The notes below the pieces were generated by a model. That model did no database searches. It saw nothing but the letters and a program-made list of their open reading frames with translations, and was not told where the DNA came from. A stretch of 64,000 nucleotides of DNA, from contig JASANG010001063.1 in the NCBI GenBank assembly GCA_030248215.1, forward strand, positions 1 to 64,000, given 5' to 3'. This DNA is from Enoplolaimus lenunculus. Lineage: Eukaryota > Nematoda > Enoplea > Enoplida > Thoracostomopsidae. Positions 11,195 to 22,004 of the stretch are shown piece by piece. Position numbers and translations under genes: made by a program. The first letter of the stretch is position 1. Each line of letters begins with the position of its first letter.

Positions 11195-11349
11195 GGCCAA
11201 TGTAAAGAACAGGGCCAGAACAGTATTATAAGTATATTCCTCAACCTAAGCTTAAGCCTAAACCGAACCAAAAATTAGTCTAAAACTTAAGTTTACTCTT
11301 TTCTAGTCCCACAGAAAAACGTTCCGCCCTTGATCTTTTTACATGAACC
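11195..11349 (+). mobile_element. family A MITE, short core
   Basis: GGCCAATGTAAAGAACAGGG ... TTTTTACATGAACC with a perfect 8-bp duplication AAAAATAT at 11187-11194 and 11350-11357. Only three or four CCTAAG units. Confidence 0.9.
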
Positions 11350-11769
11350 AAAAATATGCCAAGACGTCTTAGAATGTTTTCTAATAGCAAATCCTAAAAT
11401 TGAAAGGTAAAAATTTGATTTTTGGGTGTTGTACATTGAAAAAATTGCAACAATTTTTGCGTTTCGTTTTTGGTTTAAAAAATCACAAACGTATCCACAA
11501 CCAAGAATTTGAATTGTTTTGAGCAGTTAAAAGCTCCTTTGCTCTAGAAAAACCATGATATATATATGTGTGTGTCAATTTTATAATGTTCATTAAGCAA
11601 CGAAGTCTATTATTTAAGCCTGAATGGAAAAGCTATTTGTTTTTATTGTAGGCAGCGTTTCATTTTAAGATGGTATAGAAATCGTATAGAGTTTCAAGTA
11701 AATTTGGTAAATGCGAGAATAGCAAGCAAAGAACTACCGTCGTTTGAACGCAGTTGACCGTTTGTGAAA

Positions 11770-11892
11770 TATTTAGGAGGAAAGCATAAACCTAAACCTA
11801 AGCGTAAGTCAAGCAAAAAATAGTCAAAAGCTTAAGCTTACTGTTTTCTAGTCTTACAGAAAAACGTTCCGCCACTGTTTTTTACATGGGCC
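11770..11892 (+). mobile_element. family A MITE, right half
   Basis: 'aacctaaacctaagcg' core, the 'cttactgttttctagtcttacagaaaaacgttccgcc' block and ACATGGGCC end. Left half missing. Confidence 0.6.
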
Positions 11893-11894
11893 AA

Positions 11895-12032
11895 AACTTG
11901 TAAACTGCACGGCTTTACACACAAGATGGTACTAAATCACCCGTAGCACTCGACGTCCTGTTTTCAATTGTTAGCCGAAAACTATTGATATCAGATGAAA
12001 TTGAAAATATTCATGCAAGAAAGGGTTAAAAT
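11895..12032 (+). mobile_element. family T fragment
   Basis: 'gtactaaatcaccc...cgacgtcct' then 'agatgaaattgaaaatattcatgcaagaaagggTTAA', the right end of family T. The tRNA-like core is lost. Confidence 0.55.
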
Positions 12033-12152
12033 CAGCACAATTTTGTTAGTTTTTTTGTGGTTGCAAATCGAATTTGGAGAACTGGAGATTTTTCAATCGG
12101 TAAATCTATTTGATAAATGACTATAGGACCGGATAAATTCTTACTGTTGCTT

Positions 12153-12429
12153 ACTAGCGGATGCAGAGGGGTAACGAGGGGCGCACGCCCCCATAACAGA
12201 AATTTTTTGTTTTAAAATGGTAAGGTCCCACCTTACAATTTTTTCTACTCAGAACATTTTTTGAAAAAAAGATAATTTTTCAAACAGGATTTTTCATTGC
12301 CTTACAATTTTTCGCCCTCAGAAAATTTTTTGGTGATAAAATGACAAGGTCCCTACCTTACAATTTGTACGTTTTATAACATTTGCCAGCCCGCCCCTTC
12401 ATCAAAAATTTCTGGATCCGCCTCTGCTG
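12153..12429 (+). mobile_element. family H MITE
   Basis: 'agcggatgcagagg' ... 'ctggatccgcctctgct' inverted ends. The inside repeats 'aaaatggtaaggtccc.accttacaattttt'. Relatives at 58868-59145 and, in part, 27738-27918. Confidence 0.65.
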
Positions 12430-12434
12430 TTGAT

Positions 12435-12860
12435 CTATTATTTGCCAAATATTAATCTAAATATTAGCTTTCTGGTAAAAGTTTCAATATTTTCCCGGCC
12501 GTGCAATATGTAAGAACAATGAAATTGCTAAAGAGCGTAAGAAAATGTTTAATATTTGGCTTCTCAAAATGATTTTAGGATTTAAATCTATACTTGCGTA
12601 ATCTTCTATTCATTTTACAATCTGGTTTGTTATATTGCCTAATATTTTAGCCAACTTTGCAAAATTAGTTTCTTGATTTTTTCCTTAATACTCAGGCTTG
12701 TTTTACCGATGCTATTCCGCTTCAGAGAATTACTTTATTTTTGTAAAAATTATTGAAAATTTTATAAGAATTATAAGAAATTGTTCTGATTGTTTACGAT
12801 ATGCTTGATATTTTTTTCGAAATTTAAACATTAATTTTTGCGCAATACCGAATCAGTGGG
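12435..12860. other. no gene seen
   Basis: AT-rich single-copy-looking sequence without splice-flanked frames. Confidence 0.35.
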
Positions 12861-12864
12861 TAGC

Positions 12865-13006
12865 GTCATTGTAGCGAAAAGCTTGCATGGCTTAGTTGCT
12901 CAATGCTTACAAGTGTTGAACTGCATACCTGTACGCTGTAAGTTGCAGTGAGTTAATTAATCAACTCAGACGGAAAGTTACTTATTCCTGAGTTCATAAC
13001 CACCAT
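12865..13006 (+). repeat. tRNA-like SINE leader plus family C scrap
   Basis: 'attgtagcgaaaagcttgcatggcttagttgctcaa' matches the leader at 8159-8190; a family C fragment ('gtgagttaattaatcaactcag') follows directly. Confidence 0.45.
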
Positions 13007-13179
13007 CAGAGAAATTTCTGGATCCGGAAGCTGCATGAAACATTTTTTCCTTTCGGAAATAAACACTGGAAACCCTTGGGATTTATATACGCAATATGTT
13101 GCAATTGTTTGCAAAGCTATTAACTGATAGTGAGATTATAATAAAATTAAGCAACAAAACCGACATTTTTCGAGGTTTT

Positions 13180-13337
13180 GGCCAATGTAAGGAACAGGGG
13201 CGGAACAGTATTATAAGCACATTCCTAAGCCTAAGCCTAAGCCTAAGCCTAAGCCAAGCCAAAAAAAGTCTAAAGTTGAAGCTTACTCAATTGCAGTCCC
13301 ACAGAAAAACGTTCCACTCATGATCTGTACATGGGCC
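13180..13337 (+). mobile_element. family A MITE, short core
   Basis: GGCCAATGTAAGGAACAGGG ... GATCTGTACATGGGCC, flanks GAGGTTTT / GAGCTTTG. Four to five CCTAAG units. Confidence 0.85.
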
Positions 13338-13706
13338 GAGCTTTGTAACGTTTTTTATAAGTTTTGTCCGTAAATCAAATGAGATAAGTGATTTTATAAA
13401 TTGCTGTAAAAACTGACACTTAAAATTAAAATATGTGAAAAAACTCATTTTTGTTGCAAAAATTATTGGTAAAATTTGAAATTCGAGAAAAAGTTTACTT
13501 TTCACATTGTTTGTGTTTACGTTTATTTAACCTGAAATTTGGTTTCATAAATAGCTTAAAGACTCATAATAAACTTTTGGAAAAAAACAACATTTTTTGA
13601 CATTTTTAGACATGAGAGGTGCGGCGTATAAAAATAGATCAGTTGTGGACCGTTTTTCCGCGGAACTGCTATGGAGTAAGCAAAAGCTTAAAGCTAATTA
13701 TTTTGT

Positions 13707-13972
13707 TTAACCCTTTCGCTCATAGAGTATACTATGAGCAACTAAATATAATAATGTACGAGCAATGCACGCACTGTGAGTATTGTTTATCATTGATATA
13801 TGCGCAGTGTTAAATCTCCACACGACGTAAGAGCCCCCTCGGGCTCGAGCGTCAAGCTCCTATAGCTCAGTGGTCATCGTAAATGCATCCAACCCGAGGG
13901 ACTGGGGTTCGAATCTCACCTTGAAATTACATCTCATGTGAAATTGCAAATATTCATGTAAGCAGGGGTTAA
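13707..13972 (+). mobile_element. family T element (tRNA-like TTAA MITE)
   Basis: TTAACCCTTTCGCTCATAG ... ATTCATGTAAGCAGGGGTTAA. A box TAGCTCAGTGG, B box GGGGTTCGAATC. TTAA at both ends. Confidence 0.88.
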
Positions 13973-13974
13973 TT

Positions 13975-14620
13975 CATGCTTAAGTACAGGCATATCCGTA
14001 TGCTTTGGCTTAGGCTTAAGGAAAAATAACCCAAAAAATTGTGTTACAGGAAGTCGCGCGATATATCGAATAGTGAAAAAGCTTGCAACGGAAGCGGGTT
14101 AGAAGCCAAACGCAATTTTTGTATGAAATTCTACCAAAACATTTTGGTTTTGATCCCTGTTGCAGGACTCTACCCCTTGGGAATCCTGGTCACCCTCGCG
14201 ACCACCAGTAGTTTTTAGATGTCTATTCAGGCGAGTATCGGAATCGGTGAGTAGGACAGCTCTTGGCACGTTTCGAGCAGTAGCCACGCAAGCAAATCAA
14301 ACGAAAACCCACCGAAATAATTTAAACTTTTTGAGTCATGGAACAGGGGGGCATTGGATCTAGTGCGAACAGACACCCCCTGCAATTGTCTTTTCAAAAA
14401 AATAAAACAATCATTGAAATGTCAATGCATCAATATCCGGTTTCGTTATTTTGATCACTATCTGTTTTAGGTTCCGTTATTGTAGCCAACATCCTGGTTT
14501 TAGTCTACATCCACGATGGGACTCATTGACTGTGAAATTGCCATACGCTCTCTGGGATTTCAGATCCGGTAAAATACCGCAATAGTTGTTTATATACCGG
14601 TCTATAGTCCAGTCGTACTA
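13975..14620. other. no assignable gene
   Basis: A somewhat GC-richer patch at 14150-14300 is open on both strands for about 65 codons but has no recognisable domain. 'agccaaacgcaattttt' near 14103 matches a word at 1735 and 63060, so part is an old repeat. Confidence 0.35.
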
Positions 14621-14621
14621 C

Positions 14622-14795
14622 GCAGACCCGTAGCCAGCACACCTTGCTACGGGGGAGCTAAATTTTAGTTCAGGAGGGGTAAACAAAGATTTTCGTTGTC
14701 TTACAAGCAAAATTGAAAATTTTTAGGGGGTGGGGGCAAAATTGTTCCAGGGGGGATGAGTCCCCCTTGCCCCCCTTGGCTACGTGGCCGGTACT
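14622..14795. mobile_element. family I-like MITE
   Basis: Inverted ends 'gacccgtagccag' and 'cttggctacgtggcc' around a G/C-tract-rich, AT-centred body. Confidence 0.55.
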
Positions 14796-15039
14796 ATGTG
14801 TTTTTGTCTGTCTTAACAACACTTGTCTAAAAAAGTGATATTTTGCCGAAATCTTAAAGGTTCCATGGGATTAATGTTTCAGTCTTTTGGTAAATTACAC
14901 GGATTAGTAGTCGGAACGTAAGCTTTAAAAATGATAACAATTTTTAGAGTATTTTATTTTTAAATAAAGCAGAAATTATGCTTAATTCGATACGTTTATT
15001 GTATCCAGTGTATGATTTACCCGAATGATTCTGAACCGA

Positions 15040-15312
15040 TTAACTCCTTCTCACACATTGACTTGCCCATAGGCAACTCAGCGTAGTGTATATACGTTAA
15101 ATAATATATATCGCACAGTGTTTAACAATTGAAACACGTATGCATAGTACTAAATCACCACAAGACGTGAGAGCCCCCTCGAGCTCGAGCGTCAAGCTCC
15201 TATAGCTGAGTGGTGATGGTATACGCCTCCCACTCCAGTCAATGGAGTTCGAATCCTAGCATAAAAGTATCTCTCATGGGAAATAGAAAATATTCATGTG
15301 ATAAAAGGTTAA
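15040..15312 (+). mobile_element. family T element (tRNA-like TTAA MITE), well kept
   Basis: TTAACTCCTTCTCACACATT ... TTCATGTGATAAAAGGTTAA; a small palindrome (tgcccataggcaactca) near the left end; A box TAGCTGAGTGGTGATGG; B box GGAGTTCGAATCC. No TTTT Pol III stop follows inside the element. Confidence 0.9.
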
Positions 15313-15314
15313 CC

Positions 15315-15790
15315 TGTATTCAGCTGAGAGAAATGAATTTACATACCAACTCTGGAGCAAAATTCATAAAGTTTGCGCACATTTGCTGTATTGAAACAGC
15401 CGTATAAAATTGGACCAAATTTCTGATTAACTTGCGGGCTCTTAGCCAGACGGGACTCCGCTTAAGTTGACGTTGTTTATTTATTTGTTTGAAAACTTAT
15501 CACTAACTGGTAATCGCTGTTACTGACAATAATGGTAAACATGAACGCAAATGTTGTTGCCTTTTCGCTTACGTTTCCTTTGTTTAAAAGAGATTAATAT
15601 TTAACAAAAAATGACATTTCAAAGAATATTAAATCAAACAATGCTAAAATTATAAATAGGTCAGCGTTGCCTAAGAAGCATTCCAAGTACACGCTTGTTC
15701 GGCTTTAGTTGGAGTTGGAAAATTGTGAAATATTTTGTGGTTTAAAAGAAAATAGTTAGAAAACCGGCTTTTTTAGTTTCGCCTATATAA
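15315..15790. other. no gene seen
   Basis: AT-rich, nothing recognised. Confidence 0.35.
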
Positions 15791-16237
15791 TACTGTAGTG
15801 ACCTGAATAAGAGGGGGGACTGATATTTATTTGGCAGCTCCAGATGGTACCCCCCTGTTATTCGGTTACGGACTGTTATTTATTTTTAACCCACGCCCCG
15901 CCACCCTTCGTCACTGATATATATCCGGTACTGCAACTATCCGTTGAATTAAACGTTTATTTGGCTTGTGTCAATATCTTGAGCGATAATGCAATTTTAT
16001 ACTTAGGAATGTACTTTCAAAATTTAAATACGTTTTAAAGGTTCGAACTTAAATTATTTGGTCCTGGAGTCATTTATGCGCTACAATTAGGGATAATTGA
16101 CATTTATGGAATCTAATTAGGGTTTAGGGACTCTATCCGCTTACGGGCTCTTATTAGGAATACGGACTCCTATTGACTTGAACCCAAACTGGGGACCCCT
16201 CTCTTATTCACCCCCTCTTATTCGGGTCGCTACAGTA
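15791..16237 (+). mobile_element. family B MITE (TA target)
   Basis: TACTGTAGTGACCTGAATAA ... TATTCGGGTCGCTACAGTA; TA at each end; about 445 bp; internal landmarks 'tggtcctggagtcatttatgcgctacaattaggg' shared with all copies. Confidence 0.9.
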
Positions 16238-16271
16238 TATTAATACATTGCAAAGCACAACACAACGAGCG

Positions 16272-16472
16272 GCTAATGTACAGAACAGAGCAGTAAAAGT
16301 AGTGTAGTATAAGCATATTCTTAAGCCACAGCCTAAGCGCAAAGAATGAGCTTATGCCTAAGACTAAGCCTTAGCCTAAGCATAAAATATATCTAAAGCA
16401 TAAGCTTTACTCTATGACAGGCTCGAAGAAAAACGTTCCGCCACTGATCTTTACATTTGCCCAATGAATGAT
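16272..16472 (+). mobile_element. family A MITE
   Basis: GGCTAATGTACAGAACAG ... GATCTTTACATTTGCC. Core shortened and mutated. Confidence 0.75.
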
Positions 16473-17024
16473 ATTTTTGAACTTGGCGTTGAAATTTAGT
16501 ACTAACATTGTGTTTTTCATTCGCTTACGGCTATTTTCACAATTATATATCACACGGCCCCTTCCATCAATTCTAAAAACTTAAATTTCAATGCCAGCAA
16601 ACAATTATCTGAGTACACTTTTCACACGGAGAGCTCATGTTGCCGAATAGTTAATATGCAAATGATAGTATATCTGAGGGCTGTAACAGTAGTATAAGCA
16701 TATTCCTAAACCTAAGCTCGACAACAACAATTTAAACCCCAAAAATGTTCGTTCAACTTTAACATAGCGACTGCCGTTGTGAGCGTTCTAGAATATTATT
16801 TCTGAGCGCAATAATTAACATTTTGAGGTAATTTTAGATACATGCTTGCTGTATTACGTGTATATATTTGAAAACCTAATACTAACCGATAACTGATAAT
16901 AAATGTAATAGCCATTTAATATCATATAAACCTTTTTTGAGGTATTTACTCAATTTTTTCACTCTTTTATTTTAGAAAAATAACACTTTCCACAATTGTA
17001 TAATTTATTAAGGTTTAATACGGG

Positions 17025-17160
17025 CCCGTAGCCAAGGGGGGGCAGGGAGGCTGGCTTGCCCACCTGGTAAAATTTCCGCCCTCCTAGAGAGTGTTCAACC
17101 TTTCTTGTACCTCATTGAAAACTTTTGAATGCCCCTGTAAGCATGAGAGACATGCTTGTC
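17025..17160 (+). mobile_element. family I fragment
   Basis: 'gggcccgtagccaagggggggcag' at the left; the right end is lost. Confidence 0.5.
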
Positions 17161-17164
17161 CTAG

Positions 17165-17400
17165 TGTATATGCAATAAATGCAATGCACATTGTGTAGTA
17201 TGCTCGCCGGGAGCATACGGTCGACACATATAGTCGATCAAAAATGCAGTTGGACAGGCGAGCTACGTGGCGCGGTGGTAGAGTGCTCGCTTAAGGATTT
17301 GTAGGCTGAGAGTTCGATCCCCGCTCTAGCCCGCTTTTCCAGCTGCTTAGTAAAAGGTCTGGTGTCCCTCAGTTCCAACCTAGACTGACAGCCCATACTG
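17165..17400 (+). repeat. tRNA-derived SINE S, copy 1
   Basis: Leader 'agcatacggtcgacacatatagtcgat', tRNA-like head (GAGCTACGTGGCGCGGTGG, then GAGTTCGATCCCC and TAGCCC pairing with the 5' strand) and tail 'gcttttccagctgcttagtaaaagg'. The same order occurs on the minus strand at 48135-48380. Confidence 0.75.
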
Positions 17401-17559
17401 AAAACTTCTGACAGAATCTATATTTTAGAAAAACGAGTAACATTCATGATATGACAATCATGTTTTGCGCGAAGTCAGAAAAATTTAAGTGAGTTCATTA
17501 TTACTTCACAGATCTTCGGGTTATTCAAGTAAAAGTTGGTAATTCTTCGTTAAGAATTA

Positions 17560-17755
17560 ACGGCCCATGTAAAGATCAGTGGCGGAACGTTTTTCTGTGG
17601 GACTTCAATAGAGTAAGCTTAAGCTTTTGACTAATGTTTTTTGGTTATGCTTAGGATTACGATTAGACTTGTACAGGCTTATACTCACACTATTAGGCTT
17701 AGGTTTAGGAATATGCTTATACTTCTGTTACGGTCCAATGCTGATCGTATTAGCT
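17560..17755 (-). mobile_element. family A MITE
   Basis: GGCCCATGTAAAGATCAGTG at the left. The core is reduced and the right TIR is worn ('ggtccaatgctgatc'). Confidence 0.7.
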
Positions 17756-18074
17756 AAGTAATTTCAGTTCAGCTTTTTTACATAAAACAAAACTGATATT
17801 ACCGGCTATAGTTCGGTGCCCTCCTACGGTTTGCAAAGCGATTATTTTCATTATTTTTTTGCAATTGTAATCAACGAGGAAATATTTTTCATAAACCGCT
17901 CTGGTTTGGCAACAAAATACGCAGGTGAAATGGTGTTTATGGTCGTATCTCGTGGGCTTTATTAAAGTTGCAAACATATTTATCATTTTGCAGCTTAAAT
18001 TGACATAATCTCGAATATTCTGTAGTCAACATAAATAAAAGACTGAAGCCAATTTGACCTATCTTCAAATTTGT

Positions 18075-18325
18075 GCCCATGTAAAGATCAAGGACGCAAC
18101 GTTTTTCTGTGGCATTTGAACAGAATAAGACTTAAGCTTTAGACGAATTTTTTTGTTTGGCTTAGGCTTAGACTTAGGCTTAGGAATATGTTCATTCTTA
18201 CACTTAGACTTAGGTTAGGCGTATGCGTAGGAATACACTCATTCTTACGCTTAGGCTTAGGCTTAGGCTTAGACTTAGGAATATGCTTATAATACTGTTC
18301 CGCCTCTGTTCTTTGTCAGTGGCCC
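18075..18325 (-). mobile_element. family A MITE
   Basis: GCCCATGTAAAGATCAAGG ... CTGTTCTTTGTCAGTGGCCC between AAATTTGT and AAATTTCT (8 bp, one difference). Two (TTAGGC)n blocks split by 'aatatgttcattcttac'. Confidence 0.9.
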
Positions 18326-18505
18326 AAATTTCTAAGATTTCGGGTAACAAACAGGTGTTCTATTTCACCGCTGGTATTAGTTTTTCAAAGGTTTGATATG
18401 CCTGTTTTGAACGCATTATAAATTAGAAACAAAGTTATAGTTTTACCAGTTTATTCCTTAAAATTGACCGAAATTATTTTTAAAGCACGCAGCGGTTAAT
18501 ACGTT

Positions 18506-18580
18506 CTTATTGCAACGCGGAATTGAACCCGAAGCATTTGATTATAAGAGTCGCATAGGATAACCGCTGCGCCAACTAAG
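18506..18580 (-). tRNA. tRNA-like sequence, Ile(UAU)-like, probably pseudogene
   Basis: 75 bases with near-pairing acceptor ends (CTTAGTTG / CAATAAG), an A-box region TTGGCGCAGCGG, CTTATAA at the anticodon-loop position (anticodon TAT) and B box GGGTTCAATTCC. The anticodon stem does not pair, so a pseudogene or SINE head is more likely than a working tRNA. Confidence 0.45.
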
Positions 18581-18689
18581 ATATTTTGTAAGGGTCTTCA
18601 AAAGCCTGGAATGATTTTTATGCCTGTTACTAATCGTCTGTAAAAGGCTGACGTATACAATTTTGCTTATAAGTAGGTCATCCAAGATA

Positions 18690-19012
18690 CCACAGGAGTT
18701 TTGCTTCTGGTTCCGGTAGAATTTATGCCGGAGGTTCGTGCAATTTTGGTAGTGAAACTTTATAATTATATAAGCACTTGGTGTGTACGTTTAGATTTAA
18801 CCATTGGTACAATTTTGAGAAATAAGTTGTGGGCATTTGTTAAAAGACTGAAACTAAAAATTTTCTACAACACCTTACAGATATTTGCTAAAATTAATCA
18901 ATTAAACATTAAGTACCTAAAACTTCGCTTTCACCTCCGGCTTCACTTCCGGCTCCGGTAAATTTTATTAACCGTCAGTTCCGGTATTTTTCACCTCCGG
19001 TTGCAACCCTGA
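18690..19012. mobile_element. family K element
   Basis: Right end 'cacttccggctccgg...cacctccggttgcaaccctg' and left end 'ggttccggtagaatttatgccggagg' mirror the copy at 6236-6575. Confidence 0.6.
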
Positions 19013-19077
19013 ATCACACCATTAAACTATCAAAGTTTTCATCAAAGGATCAAAATTAATAGTTCAATGTAAAAATT

Positions 19078-19190
19078 TTGAGCCCCCTTGGAAAATTTTC
19101 AATCTGCTTGTAAGTCAACGAAACCCCTTGTATGCCCCACTTTAAAATTTCTTAGCCCCGCTAGTAATTGTAATCCGGCTACAGGCTTAA
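19078..19190. mobile_element. family I fragment
   Basis: 'cccccttggaaaattttcaatctgcttgtaagtcaacg...ccccttgtatgcccc', the shared family I body. Confidence 0.45.
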
Positions 19191-19544
19191 CTCAAAATAG
19201 AGCAATGAGGATTTTAAATTTCAAAAAATATCATATTTTAATTTTAGAACGCGACTCTTTGTGATTGCATGCACATATTTTGTATTTTATATTTCATTAT
19301 TATAGTTATTATTTATTTTTTATATCAATTTCTTCTAAACCATTAACATCACAGCGTCGGCAAGCATGAAATTTGCATATAATAAAGCATTGGTTCAAAA
19401 CATGACAGGAGGCGAAAGCTAAAATCGAAACACAAAAATTTACATACATATTTACAAACACCAAATGTTTTGCACCCCGTCTTGGCTATCACGGTTCGTT
19501 AAACATTAATCAACGACTAATTATTCTCAACTGAGTAAAGCATC

Positions 19545-19994
19545 TACTGTAGTGACCCGAATAAGAGGGTGTGGGGTAATAAGAGTAAGTCCCAAATTGA
19601 GTTCCAATCAATTGGAGTCCGCATTCCTAATAAGATTCCGTAAGCGGATAGAGTCCCTAAACCCGAATTAGAGTCCATAAATGTCAAGTATCCCTAATTG
19701 TAGCGCAGAAATGACTCCTTGACCAAATAAAGTTGAGTTTGAAAGTTTAAAGCGTACTTAAGTTTTGAAAGAACATCTGTAAGTATAACCTTGCATGATC
19801 GCTCAAGCTATTGACCCAAGACAAATAAGCATTTAATTTGACGGATAGTTGCAATACTGGATATATATCAGTGTCGAAAGACGGCGAAGGGTGGGCTAAA
19901 GATAAATAACAGTCGGTAACTGAATAACAGGGGGTACCCTCTGGAGAAGCCAAATAAATATCAGTCCCCCCATCTTATTCGGGTCACTACAGTA
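19545..19994 (-). mobile_element. family B MITE
   Basis: TACTGTAGTGACCCGAATAA ... TTATTCGGGTCACTACAGTA, TA at both ends; reverse orientation relative to the copy at 15791. Confidence 0.92.
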
Positions 19995-20057
19995 TCACCG
20001 CTCTGTAATAGATTTTGTAAATTTTCATACTTAATGAGACGGCCAATATGACTATGT

Positions 20058-20200
20058 TTGGCTAACAATAGTACAAGTATATTCCTAAGCCTAAGCCTCC
20101 TCCGTAAAGGATGAGCCGAAGCCTAAACAAAAAATAGTCTAAACCTTAAGCTCTACTCTGTTATAGGTCCGCGAAAAAATGGTTCACTCCTCAAAGTAAC
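20058..20200 (+). mobile_element. family A fragment
   Basis: 'agtacaagtatattcctaagcctaagcc' and 'aaaaaatagtctaaaccttaagctctactctgtta'; both outer TIRs lost. Confidence 0.5.
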
Positions 20201-20313
20201 AAACCAATGAATCGATGTTAATGAAATTCAGAACGTTGCTCACATCAGAGTTTAAGAGTTTAGCCTTGACTATAAAGCATGGTGATAATTTGAAAAACAA
20301 ACATAAGGCTGTT

Positions 20314-20953
20314 GGTCCATGTATAGAACAGGGCCGGAACAGTAGTACTGTAGTGACCCGAATAACAGAGGGGGACTGATATTTTTATTTGGCCTCTCCA
20401 GAGGGTACCCCCTGTTATTCGGCTTCGTTAGTGATATATCCGGTATTGCAACTATCCGTTGAATGTAACGTTGTTTGTCTTGTGTCAATAGCTTGGGCGA
20501 TAATAAAAGGTTATACTTAGGAATGTATATTCAAAATTTAAGTACGATTTAAACTTTCAAACTCAAATTATTTGGTCCTGGAGTGATTTATGCGCTACAA
20601 TTAGGGATAATTGACATTTACGGACTCTAATTAAGGTTTAGGGACTCTGTCCATTTACGGACTCTTATTAGGGATACGGACTCCTATTGATTGGGACTCA
20701 AACTGGGGACCTCACCCCTCTTATTACCCCCCTCTTATTCGGGTCAATACAGTATAAGCATATTACTAAGCCTAAGCCTAAACCTAAGCCTAAGCGTAAA
20801 AGGATGAGAATATTCCTAAGCCTAAGCCTAAGCGTAAGGATGAGCTTTATCCTGAGCCTAAGCCTAAGCCTAAGCAAAAAATAGTCTAAAGCTTAAACTT
20901 ACTCTATTACAGCCCCTCCGGAAAACTATCCGACCCTGTTCTATACATGGGCC
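20314..20953 (+). mobile_element. family A MITE carrying a nested family B MITE
   Basis: GGTCCATGTATAGAACAGGG ... CCTGTTCTATACATGGGCC with a perfect 8-bp duplication AGGCTGTT at 20306-20313 and 20954-20961. Family B occupies 20346-20754, splitting the usual 'cagtagtataagcatatt' start at TA. Removing it restores a normal family A copy. Confidence 0.93.
20346..20754 (+). mobile_element. family B MITE nested in family A
   Basis: TACTGTAGTGACCCGAATAA ... TTATTCGGGTCAATACAGTA with TA duplicated; slightly shorter than the 445-bp copies. Confidence 0.92.
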
Positions 20954-21181
20954 AGGCTGTTGTACCACTTCACCTCAGTCTCACTAATGATTAGGCAACT
21001 ATTAAAAATATTTTTGTTTTGACGTTGAAGGTCAAGGTTATTGCAGACTGGTTACGTTGAAAATCTGTTACGCTTTTTCATACCTGCACCTACAGTGTTT
21101 GGTAAACCAATTTTTTGTCTGGTTCAACTTGTAGCACATCTGTTAACCAGCACCAAGAAGGAAGTTTTCAGTTTATATACA

Positions 21182-21641
21182 TACTCTCTAAAAGCTTAAG
21201 CAACTTTGACTTGAGCTAAAACTAATAAGCTTAAGCCAGTTTGATTTAAGCTAAAACTAATAAGCTTAAGCCAGTTTGATTTATGCTAAAACTAATAAGT
21301 TTAAGCCAGTTTGATTTAAGCGAAAACTAATCCAGTAGTATTAAACTAACTTTTAGATTAAATAAACTAACCGGTAGGTTACGCTTAAACTCAATTAAAA
21401 TCTTACATATTTTTGGTTTAAGCTAAACTTAATGAATTCTTAAATGCATTTAATTTCTAGGCTGCACTTGTTACTTTAACCAAAAATAAGTTTAACTCGT
21501 GTTAATCTTAAAACTATGTTAGCCTAAGTTAAACTTACAATTCTGGGTTATTTAATCTGTCCCGCCATTTATGTTTTAAGTACTTAAAGCATTTTTCAAG
21601 TTTAGTTAAGCTATAAGATAAGTTTAAGTTTTTAGAGAGTA
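21182..21641. mobile_element. family M MITE with internal 33-bp tandem repeats
   Basis: TACTCTCTAAAAGCTTAAG ... AAGTTTTTAGAGAGTA inverted ends with TA targets. Four units of 'aataagcttaagccagtttgatttaagctaaaact' type lie near the left end (21200-21330). Confidence 0.75.
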
Positions 21642-21642
21642 C

Positions 21643-21913
21643 TTAACTCTTTCTCACATGAATATTTTCTATTTCCCCTGAGACCTACTTTTATGCTAGG
21701 ATTCGAACTCCAGTGATTGGAGTGGGAGGCGTATACCATCACCACTCAGCTATAGGAGCTTGACGCTCGAGCCCGAGGGGGCTCTCACGTCTTGTGGTGA
21801 TTTAGTACTATGTATACGTGTTGCAATTGTTAAACACAGTGCGATATATACTGTTTAACGTATATACACTGCGCTGAGTTGCCTACAGGCAACTCAATGT
21901 GAGAAGGGGTTAA
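21643..21913 (-). mobile_element. family T element (tRNA-like TTAA MITE)
   Basis: TTAACTCTTTCTCACATG ... CAATGTGAGAAGGGGTTAA; the tRNA-like module reads on the minus strand (CACTCAGCTATAGGAGC and GGATTCGAACTCC on plus). Inserted one base from the end of family M. Confidence 0.9.
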
Positions 21914-22004
21914 CTATCTGTAATTTTGAAACATTTAAAATTTTTACACTCTGTTTAATAAATTATTTTTAATTATATTAACAAAATTGTATAAGATTGA
22001 GACT

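Noticed and set aside
14099-14363. Overlapping 60-67 codon frames in a GC-richer patch
   Set aside because: Open on both strands, no domain, and flanked by a word that recurs elsewhere in the window.
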